This document shows positions 1-8,861 of a stretch of 11,905 bases of DNA, in pieces (position 1 is the first letter of the stretch; each line of letters opens with the position of its first letter). The position numbers were made by a program, and so were the translations under genes. The notes under the pieces are model-generated. The model ran no database searches. It was not told the DNA's origin and saw nothing but the letters and a program-made list of their open reading frames with translations. Origin of the DNA: Acidobacteriota bacterium (lineage in GTDB: Bacteria > Acidobacteriota > Vicinamibacteria > Vicinamibacterales > UBA823); assembly GCA_003509065.1 (NCBI GenBank), contig DODG01000203.1, positions 1 to 11,905 on the forward strand. The letters run 5' to 3'.

Positions 1-440
1 ACTTCAATAGCCGTACCCTCTGGTACGCCCACTTCGCGAACTGACGAAGTGACACCACCATCAACTTGAACCTCTGTCCCAACCTCACTGCCCCGTCTTC
101 GTGTTTTCAGTCGAAAATGACATGCAGACGCAATACTGGGTAAAGCTTCTCCACGAAAGCCAAGTGTTCGAATGTCGGATAAATCTTCGATCCCCTTGAG
201 TTTACTTGTCGCATGGCGTTCAAGAGCGAGGCAAGCATCCTCGCGTGACATGCCTTCGCCGTCATCCTCTACTCGAATGAGCCGCTTACCACCCAATTCC
301 GTTGTAATGTTGATTCGACGAGCTCCCGCATCAATTGCGTTTTCAACCAACTCCTTGACAATAGAAGACGGTCTCTCAACCACTTCCCCTGCCGCAATCT
401 GATTGGCAATTTCGACGGCGAGTTTAATAATCTTGGCCAC
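1..440 (-). CDS. mutL: DNA mismatch repair protein MutL, N-terminal part (gene runs off the left edge)
   Basis: MutL is the GHKL-family ATPase that couples mismatch recognition by MutS to downstream incision and excision. About 146 codons are visible, covering the start of the ATPase domain; roughly three quarters of a usual MutL lies beyond the window. All the N-terminal ATP-site motifs are present: [14 protein letters not shown] near residues 11-24, KELVEN with the catalytic Glu and Mg-binding Asn near 29-34, a DDGEGM form of the DxGxG motif near 59-64, ATSK at 77-80 and GFRGEAL at 94-100. The start is a GTG at 440; an in-frame TAG lies four codons upstream with no start codon between, and conserved sequence begins about ten residues in. 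There is no clear ribosome binding site. It starts 32 nt after ppdK, so it is probably co-transcribed. Identity is certain; the C-terminal endonuclease part cannot be judged. Confidence 0.97.
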   Translation of the reverse strand, partial: MAKIIKLAVEIANQIAAGEVVERPSSIVKELVENAIDAGARRINITTELGGKRLIRVEDDGEGMSREDACLALERHATSKLKGIEDLSDIRTLGFRGEALPSIASACHFRLKTRRRGSEVGTEVQVDGGVTSSVREVGVPEGTAIE

Positions 441-472
441 TGTGCGGGACTAAAAATCGTAACTATGATTTC

Positions 473-3274
473 CTAACCTGCTTTGAGTGCTGCCTGTGCT
501 GCAGCAAGCCTAGCTACAGGTACACGATAGGGTGATGCACTGACATAGTCGAGACCAACCGCATCAAAAAAGAACACGGATGCAGCATCACCACCATGTT
601 CCCCACAAATACCCATTTTAAGATTCGGATTAGTTCGACGACCTCGCTCCACGCCTAAGCCAACAAGCTCCCCTATACCAACCGTATCAATTGACTGAAA
701 TGGATCGCGCTCAAGGATATTCTTCTTTTGATAAATTTGCAGGAATCTCCCCGCATCATCCCGCGAAAAGCCATAACCCATTTGCGTTAGATCATTAGTG
801 CCGAATGAAAAGAATTGCGATTCACTAGCAATTTGGTCTGCTGTCAACGCGGCTCGAGGAACTTCAATCATGGTGCCAAATAAATATTTCACTCTAATGC
901 CATAAGATTCTTGAGTCTCAGACGCTACACGTTCGACAATCCTTTTCTGGTGCCGAAGTTCGCGCACATCACTAACAAGTGGAATCATTATCTCAGGAAC
1001 GACCTTTAGGCCCTCACGTGCTAATAGGCAAGCAGCCTCAATAATTGCTCGCACCTGCATCTCCGTGATTTCCGGATACGTAATAGCCAGACGTACTCCA
1101 CGATGACCTAACATGGGATTAAATTCATGTAACTGCTCGACCCGCCTTAACACTGTCCTGGATGCTTGAAGCTTTTTCTGATGCTGTCCAGTTGATTCCA
1201 TACGAGCGATATCGACCATCAAGTCTTCACGCTTGGGCAAAAACTCATGAAGGGGCGGATCAATAAGGCGAATCGTGACAGGATGACCCTCCATTTTTTT
1301 GAACACATGGTAGAAATCATCACGTTGAAATGGGAGTAACTCATCCAATGCTTTCCGCCGGTCTACTTCGTTCGTAGCCAAAATCATCCGCTGGACGAGA
1401 GGAATTCGACCTTTCCCGAAAAACATATGTTCGGTCCGGCAAAGACCAATACCTTCGGCACCCAGAGCTTTGGCTACATGCGCCTGATCCGGTAGATCAG
1501 CGTTCGCACGGACTCCGAGACGTCGGTACCGATCTGCCCATTTGAGTAAACGCTCAAGGCGCTGGTAAATATCCGATGATGCCGGTGACAACTCACCAGA
1601 CAAAACCTGTAAAACCTCACTTGGTTGACTTTGTACCTGACCGACCTTAATAGCACCCGTCAGACCATCAAACGACATGAACTCTCCTTCACCCAGCGTC
1701 TGATTGCCGACGGTTATCCGTCGTTTCGTCTCATCAATCTCAAGATCTCCAGCCCCTACGACAGACGGTTTTCCCATTTGGCGTCCGACAACCGCAGCGT
1801 GTGAAGTCATTCCACCGGTTGCCGTGAGAACCCCCTGGGCAACATGCATGCCATGAATGTCGTCAGGCACGGTCTCCTTACGTACGAGCAGTACAGGCTT
1901 GCCCAATTGCGACCAAGCTACGGCATCCTCAGCCGTAAATACCACTTGGCCAGACGCCGCACCTGGTGATGCCGGAAGCCCCCTAGCCAGCAGTGGAAGT
2001 AAATTCCAAGAGTGTGGCTCAAAAACCGGCGCAAGTAATTGCGTCAGGGATTCTGGATCTACGAGTTGAACAGCTTCTTTTTGCGAAATTCGTTTCTCAG
2101 CCACTAGGTCAGTGGCGATCACCACCGCAGCATGGCCTGTTCGTTTACCACTGCGAGTCTGAAGCATGTACAGTTGTTCGTCCTGAATCGTGAACTCAAA
2201 ATCCTGTATGTCACGATAATGCCGTTCCAGTCGCTTGGTAATTGTTTTCAATTGAGCGTAAGCCTTTGGCATCAATCGCTCAAGTTTCGCAATTGGTTGC
2301 GGAGTCCGGATTCCGGCAACAACATCTTCGCCTTGAGCATTCACCAGAAATTCGCCGAAGAATTCATTTACGCCCGTGGCAGGATTGCGTGTAAAACCGA
2401 CTCCGGTCGCAGACCGATTTCCAGTATTACCGAACACCATCATCTGCACATTAACAGCAGTACCAATTTCATCTGGGATGTTATAAATACGGCGATACTC
2501 AATGGCCCGAGGATTCATCCACGAGCTGAAGACCGCATTCCGTGCCATACGGAGTTGTCTGTGTGGATCTTGGGGAAATGCTTGATGCGTCTCCTTCAGA
2601 ATAATTTGCTTATAACGTCGCACCACGTCACGTAGAGCTTTTGCATTAAGTTCGTTATCTGCCCTCACCTTGCATTTCTTCTTGACTACATCGAGAACAT
2701 GTTCAAATGCTTCTTTGTTAATACCAATCACAACATTCCCAAACATTTGAATAAACCGCCGGTAACTGTCGACTGCGAAGCGTTCGTTACCCGTACGATC
2801 CTTCAACCCTTCCACCGAAGCATCGTTGAGGCCAAGATTTAAAATGGTATCCATCATTCCAGGCATCGAGAACTTGGAACCAGACCGCACCGAAACGAGT
2901 AATGGGTTTTCAGAAGATCCAAACTCCGCCTCAGAGGACTTCTCAAGATGCTTCAAGTGCTTGTTCATCTCAGAATCAATGGCAACCAAACTCTTGCTAC
3001 CCTCTTCGTAGTAGAGTGTGCACACTTTTGTTGAAATGGTGAAGCCTGGAGGGACTGGTAGTCCAGCTTTGGTCATCTCTGCCAAGCCGACTCCCTTGCC
3101 ACCTAACAAATCCCGCAACGAGCGGTCACCCTCAGCCTTGCCGTCACCAAAAAAATAAATTGTTTTACCAAGACGTGGAGTCTTCTTACGAATCGACGAT
3201 TTTGAGGAAGCCCCCCGTGCTACACGCCTTTGGGAAGTGGACCTATTTATCTGCTTTTTTGCCCGTTTACTCAT
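473..3274 (-). CDS. ppdK: Pyruvate, phosphate dikinase (PPDK)
   Basis: PPDK interconverts pyruvate, ATP and phosphate with PEP, AMP and diphosphate in the cytosol, linking glycolysis and gluconeogenesis. The 933 residues hold the full family layout: nucleotide-binding N-terminal region (YFFGDGKAEG at 40-49, LLGGKG at 56-61, SVRSGSKFSMPGMMDTILNLG at about 128-148), swivelling phosphohistidine domain with GGMTSHAAVVGRQMGKP (catalytic His492 preceded by Thr490), and C-terminal PEP/pyruvate TIM barrel (GLCRTEHMFF at 610-619, RLIDPPLHEFLP at 669-680, SFGTNDLTQMGYGFSRDD at 823-840, GICGEHGGD with the catalytic Cys890). The first 37 residues are an unusual extension with 14 Lys/Arg and no acidic residue. 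I see no ATG or GTG between the first Met and the conserved YFFG region, so the extension appears genuine. A weak AGGA lies about 10 nt before the ATG. It lies 67 nt after glyS and 32 nt before mutL. No PPDK regulatory kinase gene is visible. Confidence 0.98.
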   Translation of the reverse strand: MSKRAKKQINRSTSQRRVARGASSKSSIRKKTPRLGKTIYFFGDGKAEGDRSLRDLLGGKGVGLAEMTKAGLPVPPGFTISTKVCTLYYEEGSKSLVAIDSEMNKHLKHLEKSSEAEFGSSENPLLVSVRSGSKFSMPGMMDTILNLGLNDASVEGLKDRTGNERFAVDSYRRFIQMFGNVVIGINKEAFEHVLDVVKKKCKVRADNELNAKALRDVVRRYKQIILKETHQAFPQDPHRQLRMARNAVFSSWMNPRAIEYRRIYNIPDEIGTAVNVQMMVFGNTGNRSATGVGFTRNPATGVNEFFGEFLVNAQGEDVVAGIRTPQPIAKLERLMPKAYAQLKTITKRLERHYRDIQDFEFTIQDEQLYMLQTRSGKRTGHAAVVIATDLVAEKRISQKEAVQLVDPESLTQLLAPVFEPHSWNLLPLLARGLPASPGAASGQVVFTAEDAVAWSQLGKPVLLVRKETVPDDIHGMHVAQGVLTATGGMTSHAAVVGRQMGKPSVVGAGDLEIDETKRRITVGNQTLGEGEFMSFDGLTGAIKVGQVQSQPSEVLQVLSGELSPASSDIYQRLERLLKWADRYRRLGVRANADLPDQAHVAKALGAEGIGLCRTEHMFFGKGRIPLVQRMILATNEVDRRKALDELLPFQRDDFYHVFKKMEGHPVTIRLIDPPLHEFLPKREDLMVDIARMESTGQHQKKLQASRTVLRRVEQLHEFNPMLGHRGVRLAITYPEITEMQVRAIIEAACLLAREGLKVVPEIMIPLVSDVRELRHQKRIVERVASETQESYGIRVKYLFGTMIEVPRAALTADQIASESQFFSFGTNDLTQMGYGFSRDDAGRFLQIYQKKNILERDPFQSIDTVGIGELVGLGVERGRRTNPNLKMGICGEHGGDAASVFFFDAVGLDYVSASPYRVPVARLAAAQAALKAG

Positions 3275-3307
3275 GTCAGTGCAATCCTGCTATTAAATAA
3301 CCAATGG

Positions 3308-3334
3308 CTAAAATATTAAAAAGCTAGCAGCCTT
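3308..3334 (-). terminator. Weak candidate intrinsic terminator between glyS and ppdK
   Basis: On the minus strand, 7 nt after the glyS stop, AAGGCT-GCT-AGCTTT can fold into a 6 bp stem with one G:U pair and a 3 nt loop, followed by a T-rich tail (TTAATATTTT). The stem is short and A/U-rich at its base, so termination would be partial at best. It could attenuate read-through from the glyQ-glyS block into ppdK. Confidence 0.3.
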
Positions 3335-3341
3335 CAGAGAA

Positions 3342-5576
3342 CTAGGTGTCGTCTCCAGGTACGACTTCAGAAATATCAGCTAGCTTCAGAATTAACCGCT
3401 CGAGACGTTTCACAAGGCGAAGGCGTGCACGCCGTAGTTCTACATCTTCCACCATTACAAAGACTTTTGAAAAAAACTGGTCGACAACAGGACCAAATCG
3501 TGCAGCTTCCGCAAATCCTGTCCTGTAATCTTCGCCAACCGTGATCACATTGCTGATGATAGGTCCACGCTGCTCCAGCTCTTGAAGCAAATGGCGCTCA
3601 GCATCCTCGTTCAGCAAGTTGCGTAAATCGGGACCGTCACGTTCCGCAAGTTCGAATTCCGCGTCTGGTAATTCACACGCGATGTTTCGGACCCGCTTAA
3701 ATGCGACTGCCAACTGTTGAAAATCAGTTGACTCAGTGAATTCCGGCAAAACCTCAAGCTTTCTCAATGCATCAAGAGGCTTAACATTTAAGCTTAATGA
3801 CTTCGTGACAGCCCTGACGTTCCTTATGTCATAGCCTCGCTGTTGGAGCACGTGCTGTAAACGCTCGATCAGGAAATCCTGCATCGCTTCGGGTAATTCC
3901 TTCGAATGTCCTGCAGCGGTAAATAGCTCATGGGCTGCAACAATCAACTCAGAAATGGAGGGTCTGACAGTCACATCTGCCAGATCAGGTAAATCGATTA
4001 AAATCTTAAACAGTCCATGAGCCTGCCTGCGCAATCCAAATGGATCGCGTGACCCGGTTGGGCGCTCCCCGGCACTAAACATGCCTACTATTGTGTCTAA
4101 CTTGTCAGCTAGAGCTACAGCCACCCAAACAAGTCCAGCTGATCCAAGCTCAGCACGTGTAGGCCGCGCTCCTCCCTCAGATCCGACCGGTAAATAATGA
4201 TGATAAATCGTTCGCCAAGTTTGTTCAGACTGGCCTTCTTCCCTTGCGTAAATTCCTCCCATTACACCTTGTAGTTCAGGAAACTCACCAACCATTTCAG
4301 TCGTTAAATCTGTTTTAGATAATCTAGCAGCTGTGGCGACGTCCTTTGCTATGTTCGGTTTCTGTAGAACCTCTTCCGCTATCCAGACAGACAATCGCTC
4401 CATGCGAACGGTTTTATCTTTGTAACTACCAAGTTTCTTATGAAACAGCAAGGTATCCAGACGATCAAGGCGTGTCTCTAACTTGACCCGGCGATCTGCA
4501 TCCCAAAAAAATCTTGCGTCACGCAGTCGTGCCGCCAGCACCCTCGAAGCGTTATTTGCCACCCGAACAGAATTGGCACTAGACGTGTTTGTCACCGCCA
4601 AGAACGTCGATTTGAGCTCGTGATCCTTACCTACGACTGGCACGAAATGTTGGTGATGAATCATGGTTGTCTTGAGAACCTCAGAAGGCAATGTTAGAAA
4701 TTCTTCAGAAAATGAGCCTGAAATCACGTTCGGCCACTCAACAAGATCAGGAACCTCTTCGAGTAAGTCAGATTGCGCTGCTGCTTCCGAGTCAATAGTT
4801 CCACCATGTGCCGAGGCTTGTTCAACGAGACCCTTCTCAATGATCTCGCTTCGTTCCACCCGACTCAGGATCACCCCACACTTACCTAGCTGTGCGCGAT
4901 ACTCCGCGAATGATCCGACAGTTATTTCTGGTCTAGGTTGCACCTTACCAATAAACCGATGACCATAGGTTACATTGGAAGCTTTAACCTCTTTCACATC
5001 CGCACATTCTGCAGCACTGGCTCTCTTAATAATGAACGGTACGACCTCGCCGCCAAGAAGAAAGACCACCCAGCGAATCGGTCGCCCAAACAAAAACTCG
5101 CCTCGGCCATCGTCGAGCCACGCATCCCAACGCATCTGCTTTGGAAATGTCAGATCCCGGAGAGTAGCGGCCAACACAGTGGGAAGGACTTCCAAGGCAG
5201 AACGTTGAATATGACGCTTTTGGAACGCTAAATAACGTCCCTTCGAAGTTTCCACTTCGGACAAATCAGACACATCCACACCATGTTTCCGTGCAAAACC
5301 AATCGCAGCACTGGTTGGTGTTCCATCGGAGTCGTAGCCAGCTGACACCGGAGGACCGGTCAAGCTCTCTTCAAGCTCATGTTGACTAGTCTCCAGATCA
5401 GGGATTGTTGCTACTAAGCGCCGTGGCGTACTGAAAACCAGAGGAAGTTCCCGCGGCTCCAGACGCATCTCTTGCAATCGATCTCTTAATCTGGTGGACA
5501 GTTGCAAGGTCAGCGAAGGCAACCAGTTTGCCGGTAATTCTTCGCATCCAATCTCGAGTAATAACTCTTTAGTCAT
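3342..5576 (-). CDS. glyS: Glycine--tRNA ligase beta subunit
   Basis: This is the beta subunit of the alpha2-beta2 glycyl-tRNA synthetase; it supplies most of the tRNA-binding surface while GlyQ holds the aminoacylation site. From the ATG at 5576 the protein has 744 residues, somewhat longer than the usual roughly 690. Seen in order: the N-terminal family signature [12 protein letters not shown] (residues 5-16), [14 protein letters not shown] (163-176), an HD-like helical region with KLGSYKDK (381-388) and [21 protein letters not shown] (425-445), [30 protein letters not shown] (490-519), and a C-terminal DALR-type anticodon-binding region ending in [19 protein letters not shown] and LADIS. 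The reading frame stays open 15 codons further upstream, inside glyQ, but residues there are not family-like, so I use the ATG directly before TKELLLEIG. That ATG overlaps the 3' end of glyQ by 8 nt, which suggests translational coupling and balanced subunits. Confidence 0.97.
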   Translation of the reverse strand: MTKELLLEIGCEELPANWLPSLTLQLSTRLRDRLQEMRLEPRELPLVFSTPRRLVATIPDLETSQHELEESLTGPPVSAGYDSDGTPTSAAIGFARKHGVDVSDLSEVETSKGRYLAFQKRHIQRSALEVLPTVLAATLRDLTFPKQMRWDAWLDDGRGEFLFGRPIRWVVFLLGGEVVPFIIKRASAAECADVKEVKASNVTYGHRFIGKVQPRPEITVGSFAEYRAQLGKCGVILSRVERSEIIEKGLVEQASAHGGTIDSEAAAQSDLLEEVPDLVEWPNVISGSFSEEFLTLPSEVLKTTMIHHQHFVPVVGKDHELKSTFLAVTNTSSANSVRVANNASRVLAARLRDARFFWDADRRVKLETRLDRLDTLLFHKKLGSYKDKTVRMERLSVWIAEEVLQKPNIAKDVATAARLSKTDLTTEMVGEFPELQGVMGGIYAREEGQSEQTWRTIYHHYLPVGSEGGARPTRAELGSAGLVWVAVALADKLDTIVGMFSAGERPTGSRDPFGLRRQAHGLFKILIDLPDLADVTVRPSISELIVAAHELFTAAGHSKELPEAMQDFLIERLQHVLQQRGYDIRNVRAVTKSLSLNVKPLDALRKLEVLPEFTESTDFQQLAVAFKRVRNIACELPDAEFELAERDGPDLRNLLNEDAERHLLQELEQRGPIISNVITVGEDYRTGFAEAARFGPVVDQFFSKVFVMVEDVELRRARLRLVKRLERLILKLADISEVVPGDDT

Positions 5577-6450
5577 TTTTGGATTCGACAGACTCGTCAA
5601 CTCCCACGTACGCTTTCGCAATTGCGACAGCTAAACGCCTCACGCGCAAAACGTAAGCTGTCCGTTCAGTCACGCCTATACCACCACTCGCATCAAGTAA
5701 GTTGAAAACATGCGAACATTTGAGGCAGTAATCAAGCGCAGGGAAAACCAGTCTTGATTCAAGCAAAGTCTGAGCAAACTCATAATAACGGTCGAATAAG
5801 TCACGATGGAAACTGGAAAATTTATCAGGCGGCATTTCGACGTGGCCAAATGCATAGCGTGATTGCTCGACTTCTTCCTGCTGTCTGACAGCTCCGTATT
5901 TCACCCCTGGAGCCCACTCAAGATCGAATACGTTATCAACATGTTGTAGATGCATGGCAATACGTTCGATCCCATAAGTCAGTTCAGCTGTTATTGGAGA
6001 TAACTCTTGCCCACCTGCCTGCTGAAAATAAGTGAACTGGGTAATTTCAAGTCCGTCGAGCATGACCTGCCAACCAACTCCCCAAGCACCTAGAGTCGGC
6101 GCCTCCCAATTATCTTCTTCGAAACGTATATCGTGTGCGCCAGGCTCAATGCCACACGCCTCTAAGCTTTCCAAATACAGATCCTGAGCGTCATCAGGAG
6201 CAGGCTTCAGGACCACTTGGAATTGATGATGTTTAAACAATCGATTCGGATTCTCACCAAAGCGTCCATCAGCCGGTCGACGCGACGGCTGCACATACGC
6301 TACCTTCCAAGGCACTGGTCCAAGCACCCTGAGAAATGTTTCCGGATGCATCGTTCCCGCCCCTATTTCCAAATCGAGTGGTTGGTGAATTAGGCAACCA
6401 CGTGTCGCCCAATATCGAGAAAGCGTTGCTATGAGATCTTGAAATGTCAC
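5569..6450 (-). CDS. glyQ: Glycine--tRNA ligase alpha subunit
   Basis: GlyQ is the class II catalytic subunit of the alpha2-beta2 glycyl-tRNA synthetase; it activates glycine with ATP and, with GlyS, charges tRNA-Gly. At 293 residues it has normal family length. Visible marks include [24 protein letters not shown] (about 13-36), [19 protein letters not shown] (52-70), [27 protein letters not shown] (107-133), [10 protein letters not shown] (138-147), the class II motif 3 region TYGIERIAM (158-166), and the C-terminal [26 protein letters not shown]. The start is a GTG at 6450 with no recognisable Shine-Dalgarno sequence; it places [13 protein letters not shown] at the usual N-terminus and leaves 17 nt after the recO stop. 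Its end overlaps the glyS start by 8 nt. This two-gene form argues against lineages that use a single-chain GlyRS. Confidence 0.98.
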   Translation of the reverse strand: MTFQDLIATLSRYWATRGCLIHQPLDLEIGAGTMHPETFLRVLGPVPWKVAYVQPSRRPADGRFGENPNRLFKHHQFQVVLKPAPDDAQDLYLESLEACGIEPGAHDIRFEEDNWEAPTLGAWGVGWQVMLDGLEITQFTYFQQAGGQELSPITAELTYGIERIAMHLQHVDNVFDLEWAPGVKYGAVRQQEEVEQSRYAFGHVEMPPDKFSSFHRDLFDRYYEFAQTLLESRLVFPALDYCLKCSHVFNLLDASGGIGVTERTAYVLRVRRLAVAIAKAYVGVDESVESKND

Positions 6451-6467
6451 AATAGCACTATCGTTAT

Positions 6468-7217
6468 CTATGAAGGATTTAGTGCCTGAAGGACACGATT
6501 CGAACGTAATTCCTTCTCAAGATGGGTGGTAATCAACATACGATGAGCCACCTCAAGTTCCTTATTCGCACGTAACGTCAATGACACCTTCGCCAAATCT
6601 TGTGGTCGAACTTTCGCGAGCGCGCGAAGGAAAACAACCGCGCCGGATGACAAAACGGCCCCCCGACCAACCGGACCGCAATTTTGACAAACAAATACAC
6701 CATCGCTTTCCAAAACGCGTGCACCAGACATAGCAAGATCAGTCGAACAGGTCTGGCAAATTATTAGTGAAGGATAAACTCCTTGCAATCGCAACAACCA
6801 GTACTCAAAGTAGCGTGCCAATTGATTGATCGGCGCGCCAATGACCATCGCCTCAAGGACTGACGCACCAAGTCGATACAATCGTTGGTCTGGATTTGCT
6901 TCGAGCGCCCATGCATCTATCAATTCAGCAAAATAACTAACATAGGGTAACGAATCTTGCTGCCGAGTGGCCAGCGGCGACCACACAGTTTCAATATCAT
7001 TCAAGCTAACCAAGTCTCGATTCTCACGCTCATAGTACACAACTTGCACCTGCGTCAACGGCTCAAGAGCCCCAAGGAACCGAGATTTTGTTCGGCGAGC
7101 ACCCTTCGCCACCCCACGCTTCTTCCCTCGATCACTGGTGAGAAACACGACAATTCGATCGGCTTCTCCCAGTCGATACGTACGCAGAATAAGCGCTTCA
7201 GTGCTATACAACGCCAT
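6468..7217 (-). CDS. recO: DNA repair protein RecO
   Basis: RecO works with RecR (and RecF) to load RecA onto SSB-coated single-stranded DNA during gap repair, and it anneals complementary strands. The 249 residues match the family length. The N-terminal part (about 1-80) is the OB fold, with the typical opening [39 protein letters not shown] and the conserved [14 protein letters not shown] helical region follows, then a four-cysteine zinc site: CQTC at 154-157 and CQNC at 177-180, which fits the zinc-finger type of RecO. The ending [13 protein letters not shown] is also typical. The ATG at 7217 precedes family sequence directly. The gene is 130 nt downstream of mgtE and 17 nt upstream of glyQ, so it probably heads a recO-glyQ-glyS transcript; an extended -10 candidate lies about 55 nt upstream of the start codon. 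Confidence 0.95.
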   Translation of the reverse strand: MALYSTEALILRTYRLGEADRIVVFLTSDRGKKRGVAKGARRTKSRFLGALEPLTQVQVVYYERENRDLVSLNDIETVWSPLATRQQDSLPYVSYFAELIDAWALEANPDQRLYRLGASVLEAMVIGAPINQLARYFEYWLLRLQGVYPSLIICQTCSTDLAMSGARVLESDGVFVCQNCGPVGRGAVLSSGAVVFLRALAKVRPQDLAKVSLTLRANKELEVAHRMLITTHLEKELRSNRVLQALNPS

Positions 7218-7270
7218 CGCCGTGTTTGTCGTAATTAGCGCTCGATTTCGGGTGCCGAGCCTAATATCAA

Positions 7271-7288
7271 ATTCTAGCTATTCTAGCA
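7271..7288 (-). promoter_or_regulatory. Candidate extended -10 promoter for recO-glyQ-glyS, made of a tandem 8 bp repeat
   Basis: Reading the minus strand, TGCTAGAAT (7288 to 7280) fits the extended -10 form TGnTATAAT with one mismatch. The octamer GCTAGAAT is repeated exactly, one base later (7278 to 7271). The site is in the 130 nt gap between mgtE and recO, and transcription from the first copy would give a leader of about 55 nt. I see no good -35 box at 16-18 nt spacing, so this is a weak call. Confidence 0.3.
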
Positions 7289-7347
7289 GGCAAGGCCCCA
7301 ACTCTGCGGTGATCTTAGTCGAAGTTATTTCCCAAACTGCCTAGGAA

Positions 7348-8721
7348 TCAAACAGCTTTACGTAAGTAGTCAAGGAAGGCAGCGCCAAGCCCCAAGAATA
7401 CGAGAAATCCAAAAATATCAGTCAAAGTAGTGATAAACACTGAGGATGCGAGCGCTGGGTCCACCTTTAACGCCCGTAACACAATCGGAATTAATGTACC
7501 GGCAGTTGCCGCGACAACCATATTCAAGACCATTGCCAAACCCAAGATGAGGCCCAAAACCGGGTCTCCTTCCATAGCCCATGCCACACCGGCTGCAACA
7601 AAACCAAGAATTAGACCGTTGCCAAGGCCCACCAAGACTTCCTTGAGAAGGGCCTTCCTCGAATTACCCCAAGTCAATTCACCTAGCGCAATACCTCGCA
7701 CAGTTACCGTAAGAGTCTGGGTTGCTGCATTACCACCCATGCCTGCCACGACTGGCATAAATACCGCCAGCGCAACCACCTCTTTGATCGTATCCTGAAA
7801 CAAAGATACAACGCCCGCAGCTAACACCGCTGTCCCTAAATTGATAGCTAACCATGGCAATCGCTTGCGTAACGCTTCTCCGGGCGGGGTAAACACATGC
7901 TCATCACCAGCAACTCCAGCTAGACGATTAATGTCCTCAGTAGCCTCGTCCTTAATAACGTCTATGACGTCGTCGACTGTAATGACACCCACGAGTTTGT
8001 GTTCTTCATTAACGACTGGGATAGCTAGTAAGTTGTATGACGCTACAACCTGAGCTACTTCTTCTTGGTCTGCATCAACACGCATACTCAGCATGTCGGT
8101 CGTCATGATCCTCTTAAGCGGTGTCTCAGGTGAGACAAGCAGTAGTCGTCGCAATGATACAACTCCCACGAGATGACGACGCGCGTCGACGGCATAAAGA
8201 TAAAACACCATCTCGATATCTTTATTCTTTTGCAATTCGGCAATAGCTTCACCAGCCGTGAGATCCTCAGTTAGCGCGAACACATTCGGGTTCATGATAC
8301 GCCCGGCGGTTTGTTCGGCGTACTCAAGCAACTCCTGTACGCCACCCACGTCTTTACGTTGCAGATAATCGAGCACCTCAGCAGACAGGGTGTCAGGGAG
8401 ATGATCAATCAGTGCGGCCGCATCATCTGACGGCAATTCTTCGAGCAGTCGTCCTGCCTCTTCCACCGAACGATCGGCAATTAGTGACGCACCTTCTTCT
8501 GGCCCTAATTCACTCAGAGCTTCCATCGCAAGGCGACTGTAGCGGTCGACGAGCAAGGTGAAGGCGTCACGGCGGTCTTTTTCAGAGATCTCACTAAAGA
8601 TATGCGCGAGATCAGCAGGACGTTGCTTTTGAAGAAGATTCAGGAGGTTAGCAGTCGCACCAATACGCTGCAGTCGCTTGACTGACTCGAGGACGAGGTC
8701 GATTCGTCGCTGGGCCGGCAT
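7348..8721 (-). CDS. mgtE: Magnesium transporter MgtE
   Basis: MgtE is a homodimeric, Mg2+-gated inner-membrane channel for Mg2+ uptake. The 457 residues show the whole family architecture: a helical MgtE N domain (about 20-135, with LEELPSDDAAALIDHLP), two CBS domains (about 138-260, containing FYLYAVDARRHLVGVVSLRRLLLV, ADQEEVAQVVASYNLLAIPVV and LVGVITVDDVIDVI), a linker with EATEDI (259-264), and a C-terminal membrane domain of about five helices (286-455). The pore-region motif is PVVAGMGGNAATQTLTV (323-339). Asp434 in TTLTDIFGF aligns with the pore Asp432 of Thermus MgtE. The ATG at 8721 follows an in-frame TAG two codons upstream, so it is the first usable start; the ribosome binding site is poor. 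Gaps of 140 nt (to era) and 130 nt (to recO) isolate it from its tightly packed neighbours, which suggests its own promoter and later insertion into the cluster. Confidence 0.96.
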   Translation of the reverse strand: MPAQRRIDLVLESVKRLQRIGATANLLNLLQKQRPADLAHIFSEISEKDRRDAFTLLVDRYSRLAMEALSELGPEEGASLIADRSVEEAGRLLEELPSDDAAALIDHLPDTLSAEVLDYLQRKDVGGVQELLEYAEQTAGRIMNPNVFALTEDLTAGEAIAELQKNKDIEMVFYLYAVDARRHLVGVVSLRRLLLVSPETPLKRIMTTDMLSMRVDADQEEVAQVVASYNLLAIPVVNEEHKLVGVITVDDVIDVIKDEATEDINRLAGVAGDEHVFTPPGEALRKRLPWLAINLGTAVLAAGVVSLFQDTIKEVVALAVFMPVVAGMGGNAATQTLTVTVRGIALGELTWGNSRKALLKEVLVGLGNGLILGFVAAGVAWAMEGDPVLGLILGLAMVLNMVVAATAGTLIPIVLRALKVDPALASSVFITTLTDIFGFLVFLGLGAAFLDYLRKAV

Positions 8722-8861
8722 GTTCTAATCTCGCAACGTCGATCTGTTGCAAAGGAGGAATGTCGTCTTTCATGATCAAGTTTCGATACATAACGATACC
8801 ACATCGAGTAGTCTTCAAACTAGGCAAACCCATTCAATACACGGTGTTACCTGACACTAAT

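Noticed and set aside
2132..2635. A 167-codon plus-strand open frame inside ppdK
   Set aside because: It lies wholly antisense to strongly conserved PPDK sequence, has no recognisable domain or ribosome binding site, and its residue composition is that of a shadow frame.
3292..3319. A promoter-like pair (TTAATA, 16 nt, TTTAAT) upstream of ppdK on the minus strand
   Set aside because: The predicted transcript start would fall at or after the AGGA ribosome binding site, and the region is A/T-rich enough to give such matches by chance.
7430..7798. A 122-codon plus-strand open frame inside mgtE
   Set aside because: It is antisense to the MgtE membrane domain; its Ala/Thr/Pro-rich composition mirrors the complement of hydrophobic codons.
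8648..8833. A 61-codon minus-strand frame overlapping the mgtE start
   Set aside because: About half of it overlaps mgtE in another frame, with no domain and no ribosome binding site; it is better read as part of the non-coding gap.
8839..8858. Short inverted repeats (GTGT...ACAC and GGTGTTACC) just after the era stop
   Set aside because: The stems are only 3-4 bp and no T tract follows, so this is not a credible intrinsic terminator.
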